From NCBI RefSeq assembly GCF_024171735.1, contig NZ_JAMTCH010000006.1:372001-436000 (forward strand): a stretch of DNA of 64,000 nucleotides, given 5' to 3'. A model generated the notes under the pieces. That model was not told where the DNA came from and searched no databases. It worked only from the letters and a program-made list of their open reading frames with translations. The translations under genes were made by a program, and so were the position numbers. Origin of the DNA: Prauserella alba (lineage in GTDB: Bacteria; Actinomycetota; Actinomycetes; Mycobacteriales; Pseudonocardiaceae). Below, in pieces: positions 35,039 to 44,139 of the stretch (positions are counted from its first letter, which is position 1; each line of letters starts with the position of its first letter).

Positions 35039-36058
35039 ATGAACGCGGTAGCGGAACGCGAGTCAGACGCTGCGCGCGGGCAGCTGCTCGCCCGCTGGCG
35101 GGAACGCATTCGCGGCCGGGATGTGCGAGTCGCGCTGCCGGACGGCACCGACCCGCGCGCGATCGCCGCCGCGCTGCGGCTGCACGACGCCGGACTGGTG
35201 TGTCCCCGGCTGGTCGGCGATCCCGCCGCGATCCGCTCCGCGGCCGGCGCCGCCGGACTCCCGTTGCCGGGTGAACTGGTGCTGGACGCACGGGCGCTCG
35301 TCGACGACGGCGACGTCGCCGCGGCCATGCGCGCGGGGTTCACCGGCCGCAGGGAGGCCGAGCTGCCCACGGTGGAACGGGATCCGCTCTTCCTCGCCGC
35401 GGCCGCGCTGCGCGCGGGCGTGCTGGACGCTTGCGTCGCGGGCGCGACGTGCCCGACCGCGAACGTGCTGCGCGCCGGGATCAGGGTGGTCGGCTCGCAG
35501 CCCGGCGTCGAGGGCGTCAGCAGCCTGTTCCTGATGCTCTTCGACGACGACCAGGTCGTCGCGTTCGCCGACTGTGCGGTGCTGCCCGACCCCGATACCG
35601 CACAGCTGGCCGACATCGCGGTCGCGACGGCGGGCTCGTTCCGAGCGCTCACCGGCGAGCAGCCGCGTGTCGCGATGCTGTCCTTCTCCACACAGGGCAG
35701 CGCGAGTCACTCCACAGTGGACAAGGTGCGCGCCGCCACGGAACGGGTCCGCGAGCGCGACAGCGGCCTACTGATCGACGGCGAGCTGCAGCTCGACGCG
35801 GCGGTCGTGGCGGCAGTCGGTGCCGCGAAGGCACCGGACTCGGCCGTGGCGGGCAACGCGAACGTACTGGTCTTTCCCAACCTGGACGCGGGCAACATCG
35901 GGTACAAGATCGCCGAGCGGTTCGGCGGCGCGACCGCCCTCGGCCCGATCCTGCAGGGGCTGCGGCTGCCGCTGAACGACCTCTCGCGCGGCTGTTCGGC
36001 CACCGATATCGAGGTGATGTCGGTGATCAGCGCAGTGCAGTCGCTCGCCGCACGCTGA
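35039..36058 (+). CDS. pta: Phosphate acetyltransferase (intact paralogue)
   Basis: The 339-residue protein is a complete short-form Pta: [98 protein letters not shown] and the normal end [21 protein letters not shown]. It converts acetyl phosphate to acetyl-CoA, the step that channels the Xsc product into central metabolism. It is similar throughout to the frameshifted copy at 27579-28576 and presumably replaces it. It is divergent from an IclR gene and shares a bidirectional terminator with the convergent MFS gene. Phosphate butyryltransferase activity cannot be excluded. Confidence 0.92.
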   Translation: MNAVAERESDAARGQLLARWRERIRGRDVRVALPDGTDPRAIAAALRLHDAGLVCPRLVGDPAAIRSAAGAAGLPLPGELVLDARALVDDGDVAAAMRAGFTGRREAELPTVERDPLFLAAAALRAGVLDACVAGATCPTANVLRAGIRVVGSQPGVEGVSSLFLMLFDDDQVVAFADCAVLPDPDTAQLADIAVATAGSFRALTGEQPRVAMLSFSTQGSASHSTVDKVRAATERVRERDSGLLIDGELQLDAAVVAAVGAAKAPDSAVAGNANVLVFPNLDAGNIGYKIAERFGGATALGPILQGLRLPLNDLSRGCSATDIEVMSVISAVQSLAAR

Positions 36059-36098
36059 GGCGGGACGAGGTCGAAGCCCCGCCTCGCCTCAGCGTGCG
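36049..36098. terminator. Bidirectional terminator between pta2 and MFS gene
   Basis: The inverted repeat CGCACGCTGAGGCG (36049-36062) and CGCCTCAGCGTGCG (36085-36098) is perfect over 14 bp and overlaps the last codons of pta2. The two genes converge here. Confidence 0.75.
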
Positions 36099-36107
36099 GC
36101 TGGTCTC

Positions 36108-37472
36108 TCAGGCGCTCGCCGCCTGAGCCGTGTCGGCCGGCTCACGGCTGTCCACGTCCTGGGTGTAGAGCGAGCTCCGCCGGATGGCCATGGTGCACAC
36201 GGCGCTCACCACGGTCATGACGAGCATGTAGCCGAGCACCAGGCCGTATCCGCTACCGGAGAGACCGACGAGCGACGACAGGATGAGCGGCGTCAGGCCC
36301 GAGGCGAAGACTCCGGAGAACTGATAGACGAACGAGATCCCGGTGCAGCGCACAGACGTGGGGAACAGCTCCGAGTAGAATGCTGCCTGCGGTCCGTACA
36401 TCATCGGGTAGCAGATGCCGAGCACGACGACGATGCCGACCCCGACGATCCAGGGCTGGCCGGTGTCCATCAGCGCGAGCGCCGGGAACGAGGCGATCCC
36501 GGTGATCACTGCGCCGAGAGCGAACACGCGTCGGCGGTCGAAACGGTCCGACATCCGGCCGAACAGCGGGATAAACACCAGCATGACCATGGCTGCCGCC
36601 ATCACTCCGAGCAGCAACGGTTGCCGGGGCATGCCGATCGTGCCAGTTCCGTAGGAGATGGAGAACACCGCCCAGGCGTTGAAGGCGACGCCCTCGGTGA
36701 GCCTGCTGCCCATGCCGAGCAGCACGTGCCTGCGCGAGAGCCGGTCCTTCGCTAGCTCCACGAGCGGCACGCTGGCCTTCGCCTTCTGCTCCTCCATGTT
36801 CCGGAAGGCCGGGGTCTCGATGACCCGAAGCCGGATGAACATCCCGACGAACACCAGCAGCGCGGATAGTCCGAACGCGATCCGCCACCCCCACGAGAGG
36901 AACGCCTCGTTGGACATCGCCGCGCCAAGCCCGGCGAAGACGCCGGTTCCCAGAGTCAGCCCGAGCGCGAGCCCGATCTGCGGGAAGCTCCCGTAGAACC
37001 CGCGTTTGCCCCGTGGGGCGTACTCCACGGTCATCAGGACCGCACCGCCCCACTCGCCGCCGATCGCGATGCCCTGCGCCAGCCGTAGTATAACCAGGAT
37101 GATCGGGGCGGCGATGCCGATCGAGGCGTAGTTCGGCACGAGGCCGATAGCGCACGTGGCCACACCCATGATGAGCATGGTCGCCACAAGCGTTCGCTTG
37201 CGGCCGACGCGATCACCGATGTGGCCGAAGATCAGCCCGCCGACCGGGCGTGCGACGAAGCCGAGCGCGAAGGTCGCGAACGACAGCAGCGTTCCCACCA
37301 GCGGGTCCTCGCTCGGGAAGTACTGCGCGTTGAAGATGATCCCCGCCGCGGTGCCGTACAGGAAGAAGTCGTACCACTCCACCGTGGTGCCGATGACGCT
37401 CGACGCCACGACCGTCCGCAGCTCGCGCCTGCTCACCTGGTCCGAGCTCGTGTGCCTTGTCTTGCCGGTCAT
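36108..37472 (-). CDS. MFS transporter, metabolite:H+ symporter (MHS) family
   Basis: The 454-residue protein has 12 helices and MHS-family marks: VIGTTVEWYDFFLYGTAAG in helix 1, GHIGDRVGRKRTLVATMLIMG between helices 2 and 3, and RLAQGIAIGGEWGGAVLMTVEYAP in helix 4-5. The subgroup takes up organic acids, betaines and similar small solutes with protons (ShiA, ProP, KgtP relatives). GGAGGATCGAC precedes the ATG. The Fe-dependent dehydrogenase gene ends 26 bp upstream on the same strand, so the two are probably one operon. An anionic hydroxy acid or hydroxy-sulfonate substrate is inferred. Confidence 0.87.
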   Translation of the reverse strand: MTGKTRHTSSDQVSRRELRTVVASSVIGTTVEWYDFFLYGTAAGIIFNAQYFPSEDPLVGTLLSFATFALGFVARPVGGLIFGHIGDRVGRKRTLVATMLIMGVATCAIGLVPNYASIGIAAPIILVILRLAQGIAIGGEWGGAVLMTVEYAPRGKRGFYGSFPQIGLALGLTLGTGVFAGLGAAMSNEAFLSWGWRIAFGLSALLVFVGMFIRLRVIETPAFRNMEEQKAKASVPLVELAKDRLSRRHVLLGMGSRLTEGVAFNAWAVFSISYGTGTIGMPRQPLLLGVMAAAMVMLVFIPLFGRMSDRFDRRRVFALGAVITGIASFPALALMDTGQPWIVGVGIVVVLGICYPMMYGPQAAFYSELFPTSVRCTGISFVYQFSGVFASGLTPLILSSLVGLSGSGYGLVLGYMLVMTVVSAVCTMAIRRSSLYTQDVDSREPADTAQAASA

Positions 37473-37497
37473 GTCGATCCTCCCTCGTGCCCGCCGG

Positions 37498-38772
37498 TCA
37501 CAGGGATTGCCGGAAGATTTGCGCGACGGCGTCCCGGTCGAGCGGCCGGGGCACCACCGCCAGCTGACGGGTCTGCTTCAGTGTCCCGTCCGTCAGGGTG
37601 TCGAGGTCGTCCTCGCAGTACCCGAAGCTGCGCAACCCGCTCGGCATGCCGATGTCGGCCATCAGATCGGTGAGCACGCCCGCGAGCGCCTCGGCCCCGT
37701 CGGTCTTCGTGAACGTCCGTCCCGACAGCAGCTCCGCCGCGCGGAGGTGCCGCTCCGGGTCCGCGGGATAGCTCCACCGGAACACGGCGGGCGCCGTCGC
37801 CGCGACGGCCTGCCCGTGCGGGACCATGGGCATCTCCGGGTAATTCTTTGCCTGGTAGTCCTTCACAGCGCCCGCCACCGGGTAGGCGTTGGCGTGCGGC
37901 AGGTGGGTGCCCGCGTTGCCGAAGCCGGTGCCCGCGTAGGTGGAGGCGAGTGCCATCTGGGTCCGCGCCTCGAGGTCACGGCCGTTGCACACCGCCGTGC
38001 GCAGGTGCTGGCCGACCAGGCGCAGCGCCATCTCGCACCAGACGTCGCTGATCGGGTTCGCGCCGCAGAACGCGGGCCGGCGCATCGGGTCCTCGGGCGC
38101 AGCCTTGGTGTCGAAACGCACCGCTGTGTAGCTCTCGAGCGCGTGGGAGAGGACATCCATACCGCTCGCTGCGGTCACCTCGGGCGGCAACGTCAGCAAC
38201 GTGCGCGGGTCGACCACGGCCAGTGTCGGCCGCAACTTCGCGTGGCTGACACCGGCCTTGAGGTGCAGCCCGAGGAAGTCGATGACGCAGATGGTCGTGG
38301 ATTCCGAACCGGTTCCTGCCGTGGTGGGCACGGCGATCAGCGGCTTCAGCGGCAGCCAAGGCGCCTTGCCGCCGCCGATCGGCGGAGTGACGAAGTCCAG
38401 CAGCTCGCCGGGGTGCGTGGTCAACAGGTTGACGGCCTTCGCGGTGTCCATCGCCGAGCCGCCGCCGATGGCGACGAAGCAGTCCCATTTCTGCTCCCGC
38501 GCGAACGCGACGGCCTCCGCGATGCTCTCGTCGGTCGGCTCGACGCCGACGCGGTCGAAGACCTCTGCCTTGACCCCGGCGGCAGTGAGGCCATGGGCGA
38601 CCCTGTCGGGAATCCCGGTCTCGCGTACCTGGCGGTCCGTGAGCACCAGACACGAGCTGGCTCCCGTCGCGGCGGCCTCCGCGCCGATCTCGTCCAGTGC
38701 TCCGGCCCCGAACTTCAGTGGCGGTGCCGCCCAGGTGAACACGCTTTCGTTGCGGTGCAGATCCGGCTCCAT
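37498..38772 (-). CDS. Fe-dependent alcohol dehydrogenase, hydroxyacid-oxoacid transhydrogenase (HOT/ADHFE1) type
   Basis: The 424-residue protein starts at ATG 38772 after GGAGACC; GTG 38802 is an alternative. It shows the type III alcohol dehydrogenase features VAIGGGSAMDTAKAVNLL, PTTAGTGSESTT, ASGMDVLSHALESY (metal His) and FGNAGTHLPHANAYPVAG with later VPHG. The stretches VEPTDESIAEAVAFA, PLKPLIAVPTTAGTGSE, DLEARTQMALASTYAGTGFGNAG and GANPISDVW are those of human ADHFE1. HOT oxidises 4-hydroxybutyrate while reducing 2-oxoglutarate to D-2-hydroxyglutarate with bound NAD. The divergent neighbour resembles D-2-hydroxyglutarate dehydrogenase, which would recycle the acceptor. In this island the alcohol could be isethionate, giving sulfoacetaldehyde. 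Confidence 0.87.
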   Translation of the reverse strand: MEPDLHRNESVFTWAAPPLKFGAGALDEIGAEAAATGASSCLVLTDRQVRETGIPDRVAHGLTAAGVKAEVFDRVGVEPTDESIAEAVAFAREQKWDCFVAIGGGSAMDTAKAVNLLTTHPGELLDFVTPPIGGGKAPWLPLKPLIAVPTTAGTGSESTTICVIDFLGLHLKAGVSHAKLRPTLAVVDPRTLLTLPPEVTAASGMDVLSHALESYTAVRFDTKAAPEDPMRRPAFCGANPISDVWCEMALRLVGQHLRTAVCNGRDLEARTQMALASTYAGTGFGNAGTHLPHANAYPVAGAVKDYQAKNYPEMPMVPHGQAVAATAPAVFRWSYPADPERHLRAAELLSGRTFTKTDGAEALAGVLTDLMADIGMPSGLRSFGYCEDDLDTLTDGTLKQTRQLAVVPRPLDRDAVAQIFRQSL

Positions 38773-38933
38773 CGACGGTCTCCGATCATCGTTGATTGTC
38801 ACTCGGGACGCCTCGCCGTTGACACTATGTGGGAGAGGCAACCACTATGTGGCAGACCACGCTAGGTGTCCGAGAGGCATTCGTAAAGTGCGAATCGTGA
38901 GCCGGCGCCGCGAATCGAACCGACAGGAGCGGA

Positions 38934-41831
38934 ATGACAGCCTCCCCCAACGAAGTCAGCGAGCTGGCACGCGCGTTGTCCGATGTGGTCGACGGCGAGG
39001 TGCGCGCCGACACCGCGACGAGGGCGTTGTACTCGACCGACGCCTCGAACTACCGCCATGTCCCGCTCGCGGTGGTGGCACCGCGCTCGGACGCCGACGT
39101 CCTCGCCGCGCTCGAGGTGTGCGCGCAGCGGGGTGTACCCGTCCTGCCGCGCGGAGCCGGAACCAGCATCGGAGGGCAAGCGGCGAACACCGCCGTTGTC
39201 CTCGACTTCACGCGGCATCTCGACCAGCTGCTCGACCTCGACCCTGAGGGCGCGACCGCCAGGGTCCGTCCCGGGCTGGTGCTCGACGAGCTCCAGGCCG
39301 CCGCCGCGCCCCACGGCCTGACCTTCGGCCCCGACCCGTCCACGCACAGCCGGTGCACGCTCGGCGGCATGATCGGCAACAACGCGTGCGGCTCGCACTC
39401 GGTGGCGTGGGGCAAGACCTCTGACAACGTGCGTTCGCTGGAGATCGCGCTCGCCGACGGCACCGTGCTCGACGTCGGACCGACCACCGACGACGAGCTC
39501 CGGAGGCTGCGCGCGCGCGAGGACCGCGTGGGCGCGCTGTACCGCGACCTCGACGGGCTGCTCCGCAGGGACGCCGACCTGATCCGTGCGAGCTTCCCCG
39601 ACCTGACACGGCGAGTGTCGGGCTACAACCTCGACGCCCTGCTGCCGGAGAACGGCTGGAACCTGGCGCGGGCGCTGGTCGGCAGCGAGGGCACCTGCGC
39701 AACGCTGCTGAGCGCCACGGTCGAGCTCGTCGCGGCGCCGCGCGTCCGGTCGATGGCGGTGCTCGGCTTCGCCGACAATATCGCCGCCGCCGAGGCCGTC
39801 CCGGAACTGCTCGGGCTGCCGGTGCTGACGATGGAAGGCATCGACGGCCAGGTGCTGGCGGCGCTGCGGGAACGCCGCCGAGCTGCGGCCACCGAGGCGG
39901 GGCTGCCTGACGGGAGCGCGTGGCTCTACCTCGAGACCGGCGGCGACACCGAGGCGCAGGCGAACGAGCGGGCACGCCAGGTGGCCGCGGTGGCACCGAG
40001 CGTCGGCGCCACCGCGCTCGTCGTCACCGACCCGGCGCAGCGCCGTGCGCTGTGGCGGATCCGGGAGGAGGGCGCGGGCCTCGCGACCCGACTCGCCGAC
40101 GGCTCGGAGGCCTGGTCCGGCTGGGAGGACGCCGCGGTGCCGCCGCACCGGCTCGGCCCGTACCTGCGCGAGTTCGAGAAGCTGCTCGAGCAGCACGGCA
40201 GGCGCGGCGCGATCTACGGTCACTTCGGCGACGGCTGCCTGCACGTGCGGATCGACTTCCCGCTCACCGCCGACGACGCCCGGCAGCGGTACCGGAGCTT
40301 CCTCTCCGAGGCCGCGGACCTGGTGGTGGCCCACGGCGGCTCGCTGTCCGGCGAGCACGGCGACGGCCAGGCACGGGCGGAGCTGCTGCCGAAGATGTTC
40401 CCTCCCGACGTGATCCGCTCCTTCGGCGAGTTCAAGGCCGTCTTCGACCCCGAGAACAGGATGAACCCGAACCGGGTGGTTGACCCGGCTCCGCTGGACG
40501 CGGACCTGCGTCCCGTCGTCGCGCCGCCGGTGCTGCCTACGCGCGCGCGGCTGGCGCTGCAGGCCGACGACGGCGACCTCGGGGCGGCGACCCGTCGCTG
40601 CGTCGGCGTCGGCAAGTGCCTCGCCTCGGCGGGAGGGGTGATGTGCCCGAGCTACCGAGCGACCGGCGAGGAACAGCACTCCACCCGTGGACGTGCGCGG
40701 CTGCTGTTCGAGATGCTGGCCGGCGATGTGGTGACCGACGGCTGGCGCTCGCCCGAGGTGAAGGAAGCGCTCGACCTGTGCCTAGGCTGCAAGGGATGCA
40801 AGACCGACTGCCCGGTCGGCGTCGACATGGCCGCCTACAAGGCCGAGTTCCTCAACAGACACTACGACAAGCGGCCGAGGCCCGTCTCGCACTACGGCAT
40901 GGGCGCGCTTCCCCGCTGGCTGCGCGTCGGCGCACTCGCCCCGCGACTGGTCAACGCGGTCGCCGGCTCGCGGCTGGCTCCGCTGCTCAAGCGCCTCGGC
41001 GGGGTCGCGGCCGAGCGCGACATCCCGGCGCTGGCGCCGAGGAGCTTGTGCTCGTGGTGGAGGTCGCGGGGCACAAACACCACCGGGGGCGCCGAGGTGG
41101 TGCTGTGGCCGGACACGTTCACGAACCACTTCGACCCGGACGTCGGGCGGGCCGCGGTCGCCGTGCTCGAGGAGCTCGGCTACGAGGTGCACCTGCCCGC
41201 GCGTTCAGTCTGCTGTGGACTGACGTGGTACAGCACCGGACAGCTCGACACCGCACGCAAGAAGCTCCTGCGCACGCTGGACGCGCTCGAACCGTGGCTG
41301 GCGCGCGGCGTCCCGGTGATCGGGCTTGAACCCAGCTGCACCGCGATGTTGCGCGCCGACGCGGCGGAGCTGCTGCCCGACGACCCGCGCGTGCCGCAGC
41401 TCGCCGCGTGCGTCAGGACCTTCGCCGAGCACGTCGGCGAACCGGCGGCGAAGCGCCTGGCCGCGCGCGGGCGGGATGGCGTCGCGGCGCGCGTGCTCAC
41501 GCAGGTACATTGCCACCAGCATGCAGATCTGGGCTTCGACGCGGACCGGGGCCTGCTCGGCGCGGTGGCCGACGAGGTCGAGGTCCTCGACGGCGGGTGC
41601 TGCGGTCTCGCGGGGAACTTCGGGTTCGAACGAGGCCACTACGAAGTCTCGGTCGCGTGCGGCGAGCACGAGCTGCTGCCCGCGGTGCGCGCCGCGGACG
41701 CCGAGACGGAGGTACTCGCCGACGGGTTCAGCTGCCGGACCCAGATCCGGCAGCTGACCAGCCGAGAGCCGGTGCACCTCGCCACGCTGACGGCCAGGGC
41801 GCTGGGGCTCAGCGAGAGAGGTGGCGATTGA
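38934..41831 (+). CDS. FAD/Fe-S D-2-hydroxyacid dehydrogenase (YdiJ / D-2-hydroxyglutarate dehydrogenase-like)
   Basis: The 965-residue protein has four parts. The first is a PCMH-type FAD domain (residues about 40-230) with LPRGAGTSIGGQA and GGMIGNNACGSHSVAWG. The second is an FAD-oxidase C-terminal domain to about 530, with GHFGDGCLHVRIDF and SGEHGDGQARAELLPK. The third is a ferredoxin-like domain with Cys556/562/571 and Cys616/619/622/626 (CLGCKGCKTDCP). The fourth is a cysteine-rich domain with SVCCGLTWY and GGCCGLAGNFG. E. coli YdiJ, of this architecture, oxidises D-2-hydroxyglutarate and passes electrons to the membrane. AGGAGCGGA precedes the ATG. Divergent from the HOT-like gene, it could regenerate 2-oxoglutarate. 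D-lactate or glycolate are alternative substrates. Its end overlaps the convergent iclR gene by 23 bp. Confidence 0.87.
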   Translation: MTASPNEVSELARALSDVVDGEVRADTATRALYSTDASNYRHVPLAVVAPRSDADVLAALEVCAQRGVPVLPRGAGTSIGGQAANTAVVLDFTRHLDQLLDLDPEGATARVRPGLVLDELQAAAAPHGLTFGPDPSTHSRCTLGGMIGNNACGSHSVAWGKTSDNVRSLEIALADGTVLDVGPTTDDELRRLRAREDRVGALYRDLDGLLRRDADLIRASFPDLTRRVSGYNLDALLPENGWNLARALVGSEGTCATLLSATVELVAAPRVRSMAVLGFADNIAAAEAVPELLGLPVLTMEGIDGQVLAALRERRRAAATEAGLPDGSAWLYLETGGDTEAQANERARQVAAVAPSVGATALVVTDPAQRRALWRIREEGAGLATRLADGSEAWSGWEDAAVPPHRLGPYLREFEKLLEQHGRRGAIYGHFGDGCLHVRIDFPLTADDARQRYRSFLSEAADLVVAHGGSLSGEHGDGQARAELLPKMFPPDVIRSFGEFKAVFDPENRMNPNRVVDPAPLDADLRPVVAPPVLPTRARLALQADDGDLGAATRRCVGVGKCLASAGGVMCPSYRATGEEQHSTRGRARLLFEMLAGDVVTDGWRSPEVKEALDLCLGCKGCKTDCPVGVDMAAYKAEFLNRHYDKRPRPVSHYGMGALPRWLRVGALAPRLVNAVAGSRLAPLLKRLGGVAAERDIPALAPRSLCSWWRSRGTNTTGGAEVVLWPDTFTNHFDPDVGRAAVAVLEELGYEVHLPARSVCCGLTWYSTGQLDTARKKLLRTLDALEPWLARGVPVIGLEPSCTAMLRADAAELLPDDPRVPQLAACVRTFAEHVGEPAAKRLAARGRDGVAARVLTQVHCHQHADLGFDADRGLLGAVADEVEVLDGGCCGLAGNFGFERGHYEVSVACGEHELLPAVRAADAETEVLADGFSCRTQIRQLTSREPVHLATLTARALGLSERGGD

Positions 41832-42633
41832 CGGGGACGAACTTCGCGATCTCCTTCGCCGCCGCGACAGCGCGTGCTCCGAGGTCGCGCAGCCGGGTTC
41901 GGGGCAGGCGCACCGTCGGCACCTGGATCACCAGCGCGGCGTGCGCCCTGCCGTCGGAGTCCAGTACCGGCGCGCCGACGCAGCGAACGCCCGCGACGTT
42001 CTCCTCCTCGTCGATGCTGTAGCCACGACGGCGGATGCGCTGCAGCTGCTCGGCGAGACGTTCGGGACTGTCCAACGTGTGCTCGGTGAGCCGTGGCAGT
42101 CGTGCGGGCAGCGACGCCAGGTAGTCCTCGGCGTCGGGGGAGTGCGCGAGGATGGCCTTGCCGGAGGCCGTGGTGTAAAGCGGGAAGCGTGCGCCGGTGT
42201 GCTGTTCGAACCGCAGCGGAAGGGTGGACTGCACGCGCAGCATCACGACCGACTCGCGACCCTCCCTGACGGCGAGGTTCACCGACTCCTCGGTCTCGGT
42301 GTTGACCTGTTCGAGGATGGGCAGCGCGTGGTCGAGACCGAACCCACGCTGCGCGGCCTGCCCGAGCAGGACCGTGCCGGTGCCGAGGTAGTAGCCGTCG
42401 GTGCGGAGGTTGTGGGCGACCAGCCCGCCCGCGCCAAGCGCCCGCACCACCCGGTTCGCCGTTCCGGAGGAGAGCTCGAGCTCCGCGGCGATCCGTGACA
42501 GCGGCAACTCTCCCTCGGACTCGGCGAGCAGCTTCAGCACCGCCAGCGCTCGGCTGATCGCCTGGGTCCCCGGAGGGCCCGCCGCGTTCTCGCCGGTGCC
42601 ATCCTCACGTGGCGCAGTGTCTCGGGCCGCCAT
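41809..42633 (-). CDS. IclR-family regulator
   Basis: The 274-residue protein begins MAARDTAPRED; an in-frame GTG six bases upstream has equal support. Its winged helix (AISRALAVLKLLAESEGELPLSRIAAELELSSGTANRVVRAL region) and effector domain (VVMLRVQSTLPLRFEQHTGARFPLYTTASGKAIL, EEENVAGVRCVGAPVLD) are standard. It is similar in layout to the IclR encoded at 34135 (the GTGTVLLGQAAQ and STE-VN-LAV regions recur). It converges on the FAD/Fe-S dehydrogenase gene and probably regulates it or the HOT operon. Confidence 0.9.
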   Translation of the reverse strand: MAARDTAPREDGTGENAAGPPGTQAISRALAVLKLLAESEGELPLSRIAAELELSSGTANRVVRALGAGGLVAHNLRTDGYYLGTGTVLLGQAAQRGFGLDHALPILEQVNTETEESVNLAVREGRESVVMLRVQSTLPLRFEQHTGARFPLYTTASGKAILAHSPDAEDYLASLPARLPRLTEHTLDSPERLAEQLQRIRRRGYSIDEEENVAGVRCVGAPVLDSDGRAHAALVIQVPTVRLPRTRLRDLGARAVAAAKEIAKFVPVNRHLSR

Positions 42634-42639
42634 TCGCAC

Positions 42640-43088
42640 ATACCAGCCTTCCTGTGGGATGGCACCAACTCTATCGGCGGATCCGAGACGCTGCGCGAGC
42701 ATCAGCCCGCGGACCCCGACGCGACAGTTCCGCTCGTGGCTGGGCTGCTCGGGAGGGGACGTTCCCGGCATCGACGGCCCACACATGAGGCTCCCCGTAT
42801 CGCTCCCGCGTACTCGGGGATGTCTCCGACCAGTCACAGTCGCACAAGCCGCATCCCAGTCGCGCCCCCGTGCGTACCGCCACCGCGGAAGCGCTTGGCG
42901 TGCGGTTCGATCACCTGGTGGAGATTCGAACCGACACCCGCATGAACACCCATCAACAGCAGGCGCCCACTCGTGGTGCGGATCGTGGTGCGAACTGCTG
43001 GCAACAGCGGCTCCAGTGGGCCGTGCGAGAACGGAACCGCAGCTAGATGCCCTAGGCACGACAGATCATTTCCCTCCTAAGGCGGAGC
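42640..43088. other. Non-coding, probably decayed region
   Basis: No intact gene is supported. A plus-strand stretch at about 42869-42935 reads VRTATAEALGVRFDHLVEIR, like the end of an XRE-type DNA-binding domain. It is isolated and may be a remnant related to the fragment at 43089-43355. The region separates the sulfonate block from the CoA-transferase block. Confidence 0.4.
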
Positions 43089-43355
43089 TCACCCGGTCGA
43101 AACCTCACGTGACAACGGCTTCTGCTGGCGGACCGATCCAATCTCACCTGCGAGAGATCGAACTCGGTGGGCATGCACTTCTGCGCCATCGGCATCATTC
43201 TGTCGACGCAACGCGCTCGCGAGGTCAACGCGCAGGGAAGTTTCCGCGCGGATGAACTTCGGATCCAACCTGTCCAGCGCTCTTACGAGAACGTCAGTCC
43301 TCAGCCACACAGGCTGCGGGTCCAGCGCGACCGGGACCGATAGGTCGGCCACCAC
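43089..43355 (-). CDS. Small hypothetical protein or C-terminal fragment of a TPR-type regulator
   Basis: The 88-residue frame starts at GTG five bases after the GntR stop codon on the same strand. RLDPKFIRAETSLRVDLASAL and HAHRVRSLAGEIGS resemble the helical C-terminal tail of XRE/TPR regulators common in Pseudonocardiaceae. No ribosome site is convincing. It may be a relic of a longer gene or a short coupled gene. Confidence 0.35.
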   Translation of the reverse strand: MVADLSVPVALDPQPVWLRTDVLVRALDRLDPKFIRAETSLRVDLASALRRQNDADGAEVHAHRVRSLAGEIGSVRQQKPLSREVSTG

Positions 43356-43360
43356 CGGCT

Positions 43361-44035
43361 TCAGCTGTCACCCCGCTGGGCATTGCGTGCGGCGCCAGCC
43401 TCGTCGAGGTGCTCCACCATCGCCCGCTCAGCACTGACAGCGTCGTGCGCCGCGAGCGCCTCCAGCAAAGCTCCGTGCTGGTCAAGGAACTGTTTCGCGT
43501 TCCCCGGTTCGTGCCACAGCGATGTCGTCGACGGCACCGGATGATTGCGCCAGAGCGCATCCAGATGCTCAGCCAACAGTGCGGGCCCGCCTGCGCGTGC
43601 GATGAGGTCGTGGAATCGCCTGCTGTGCTCGGCAAGGTCGTCGATGTGCCCTGCCTCGTGCTCGCGCAACATCTGTTCGTGCAGCTCGAACAGTGCCGCC
43701 AACTCGGTATCGGTGATCCGTTCGGCCGCCAACCGAGCGCAGAGTCCTTCGATCGCGCCGCGAAGGAGGTACAGCTCACGAGCCGCATCGCTGCTCAGCT
43801 CGGACACGGTTGCCCCGCGGTGGGAGCGGTACGAGATCAAGCCTTCGCTCTCCAGCCTGCGCAGCGCCTCACGGACAGGGGTGATCGAGACCCCGAGCCT
43901 GCGAGCGATCTCGTCCTGCGGAACTGCGGTACCGGCCGACAGCTCGCCGCTCATGATCTCCTCGCGCAACACCTGGTGCACGTAGTCGGCTTTGCTACCC
44001 GGTGGACGCGGCCGTGTTGACCTGGGTGCGACCAC
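43361..44035 (-). CDS. GntR-family (FadR subgroup) regulator
   Basis: The 224-residue protein starts at GTG 44035 with AAGGGAG seven bases upstream; a longer GTG form from 44089 is possible. Residues about 10-75 are a GntR winged helix (DEIARRLGVSITPVREALRRLESEGLI). The rest is the all-helical FCD effector domain with LYLLRGAIEGLCARLAAERI and HSRRFHDLIARAGG. FCD proteins sense carboxylic acids or their CoA esters. It is divergent from the CoA-transferase operon, with an AT-rich promoter between, and is the likely repressor of that operon. Confidence 0.9.
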   Translation of the reverse strand: MVAPRSTRPRPPGSKADYVHQVLREEIMSGELSAGTAVPQDEIARRLGVSITPVREALRRLESEGLISYRSHRGATVSELSSDAARELYLLRGAIEGLCARLAAERITDTELAALFELHEQMLREHEAGHIDDLAEHSRRFHDLIARAGGPALLAEHLDALWRNHPVPSTTSLWHEPGNAKQFLDQHGALLEALAAHDAVSAERAMVEHLDEAGAARNAQRGDS

Positions 44036-44111
44036 GCGAGCTCCCTTCGAGACAGAGGCGAATACCTCCTCAGAGTAGCCGAGTGTCACGTCGGGTCATG
44101 TCGATGAGCCC

Positions 44112-44139
44112 TTGACCAAAGTAATGCATTTTATAAGAT
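44112..44139 (+). promoter_or_regulatory. Promoter of CoA-transferase operon, possibly leaderless
   Basis: A -35-like TTGACC (44112-44117) and a -10-like TAAGAT (44134-44139) are 16 bp apart. The expected start point is close to GTG 44147, with no ribosome site before it. ATGCAT occurs twice (44124-44129 and 44138-44143) around the -10 box, a candidate repressor site for the adjacent GntR protein. Confidence 0.55.

Noticed and set aside
42806-42835. A stretch CGCTCCCGCGTACTCGGGGA resembles a type I-E CRISPR repeat of actinomycetes
   Set aside because: Only one degenerate copy, no spaced repeats and no cas genes nearby.
43089-43355. Firm assignment of the 88-residue frame as an XRE/TPR regulator
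   Set aside because: Only a short helical tail resembles that group and the DNA-binding part is not joined to it, so it is listed as uncertain.
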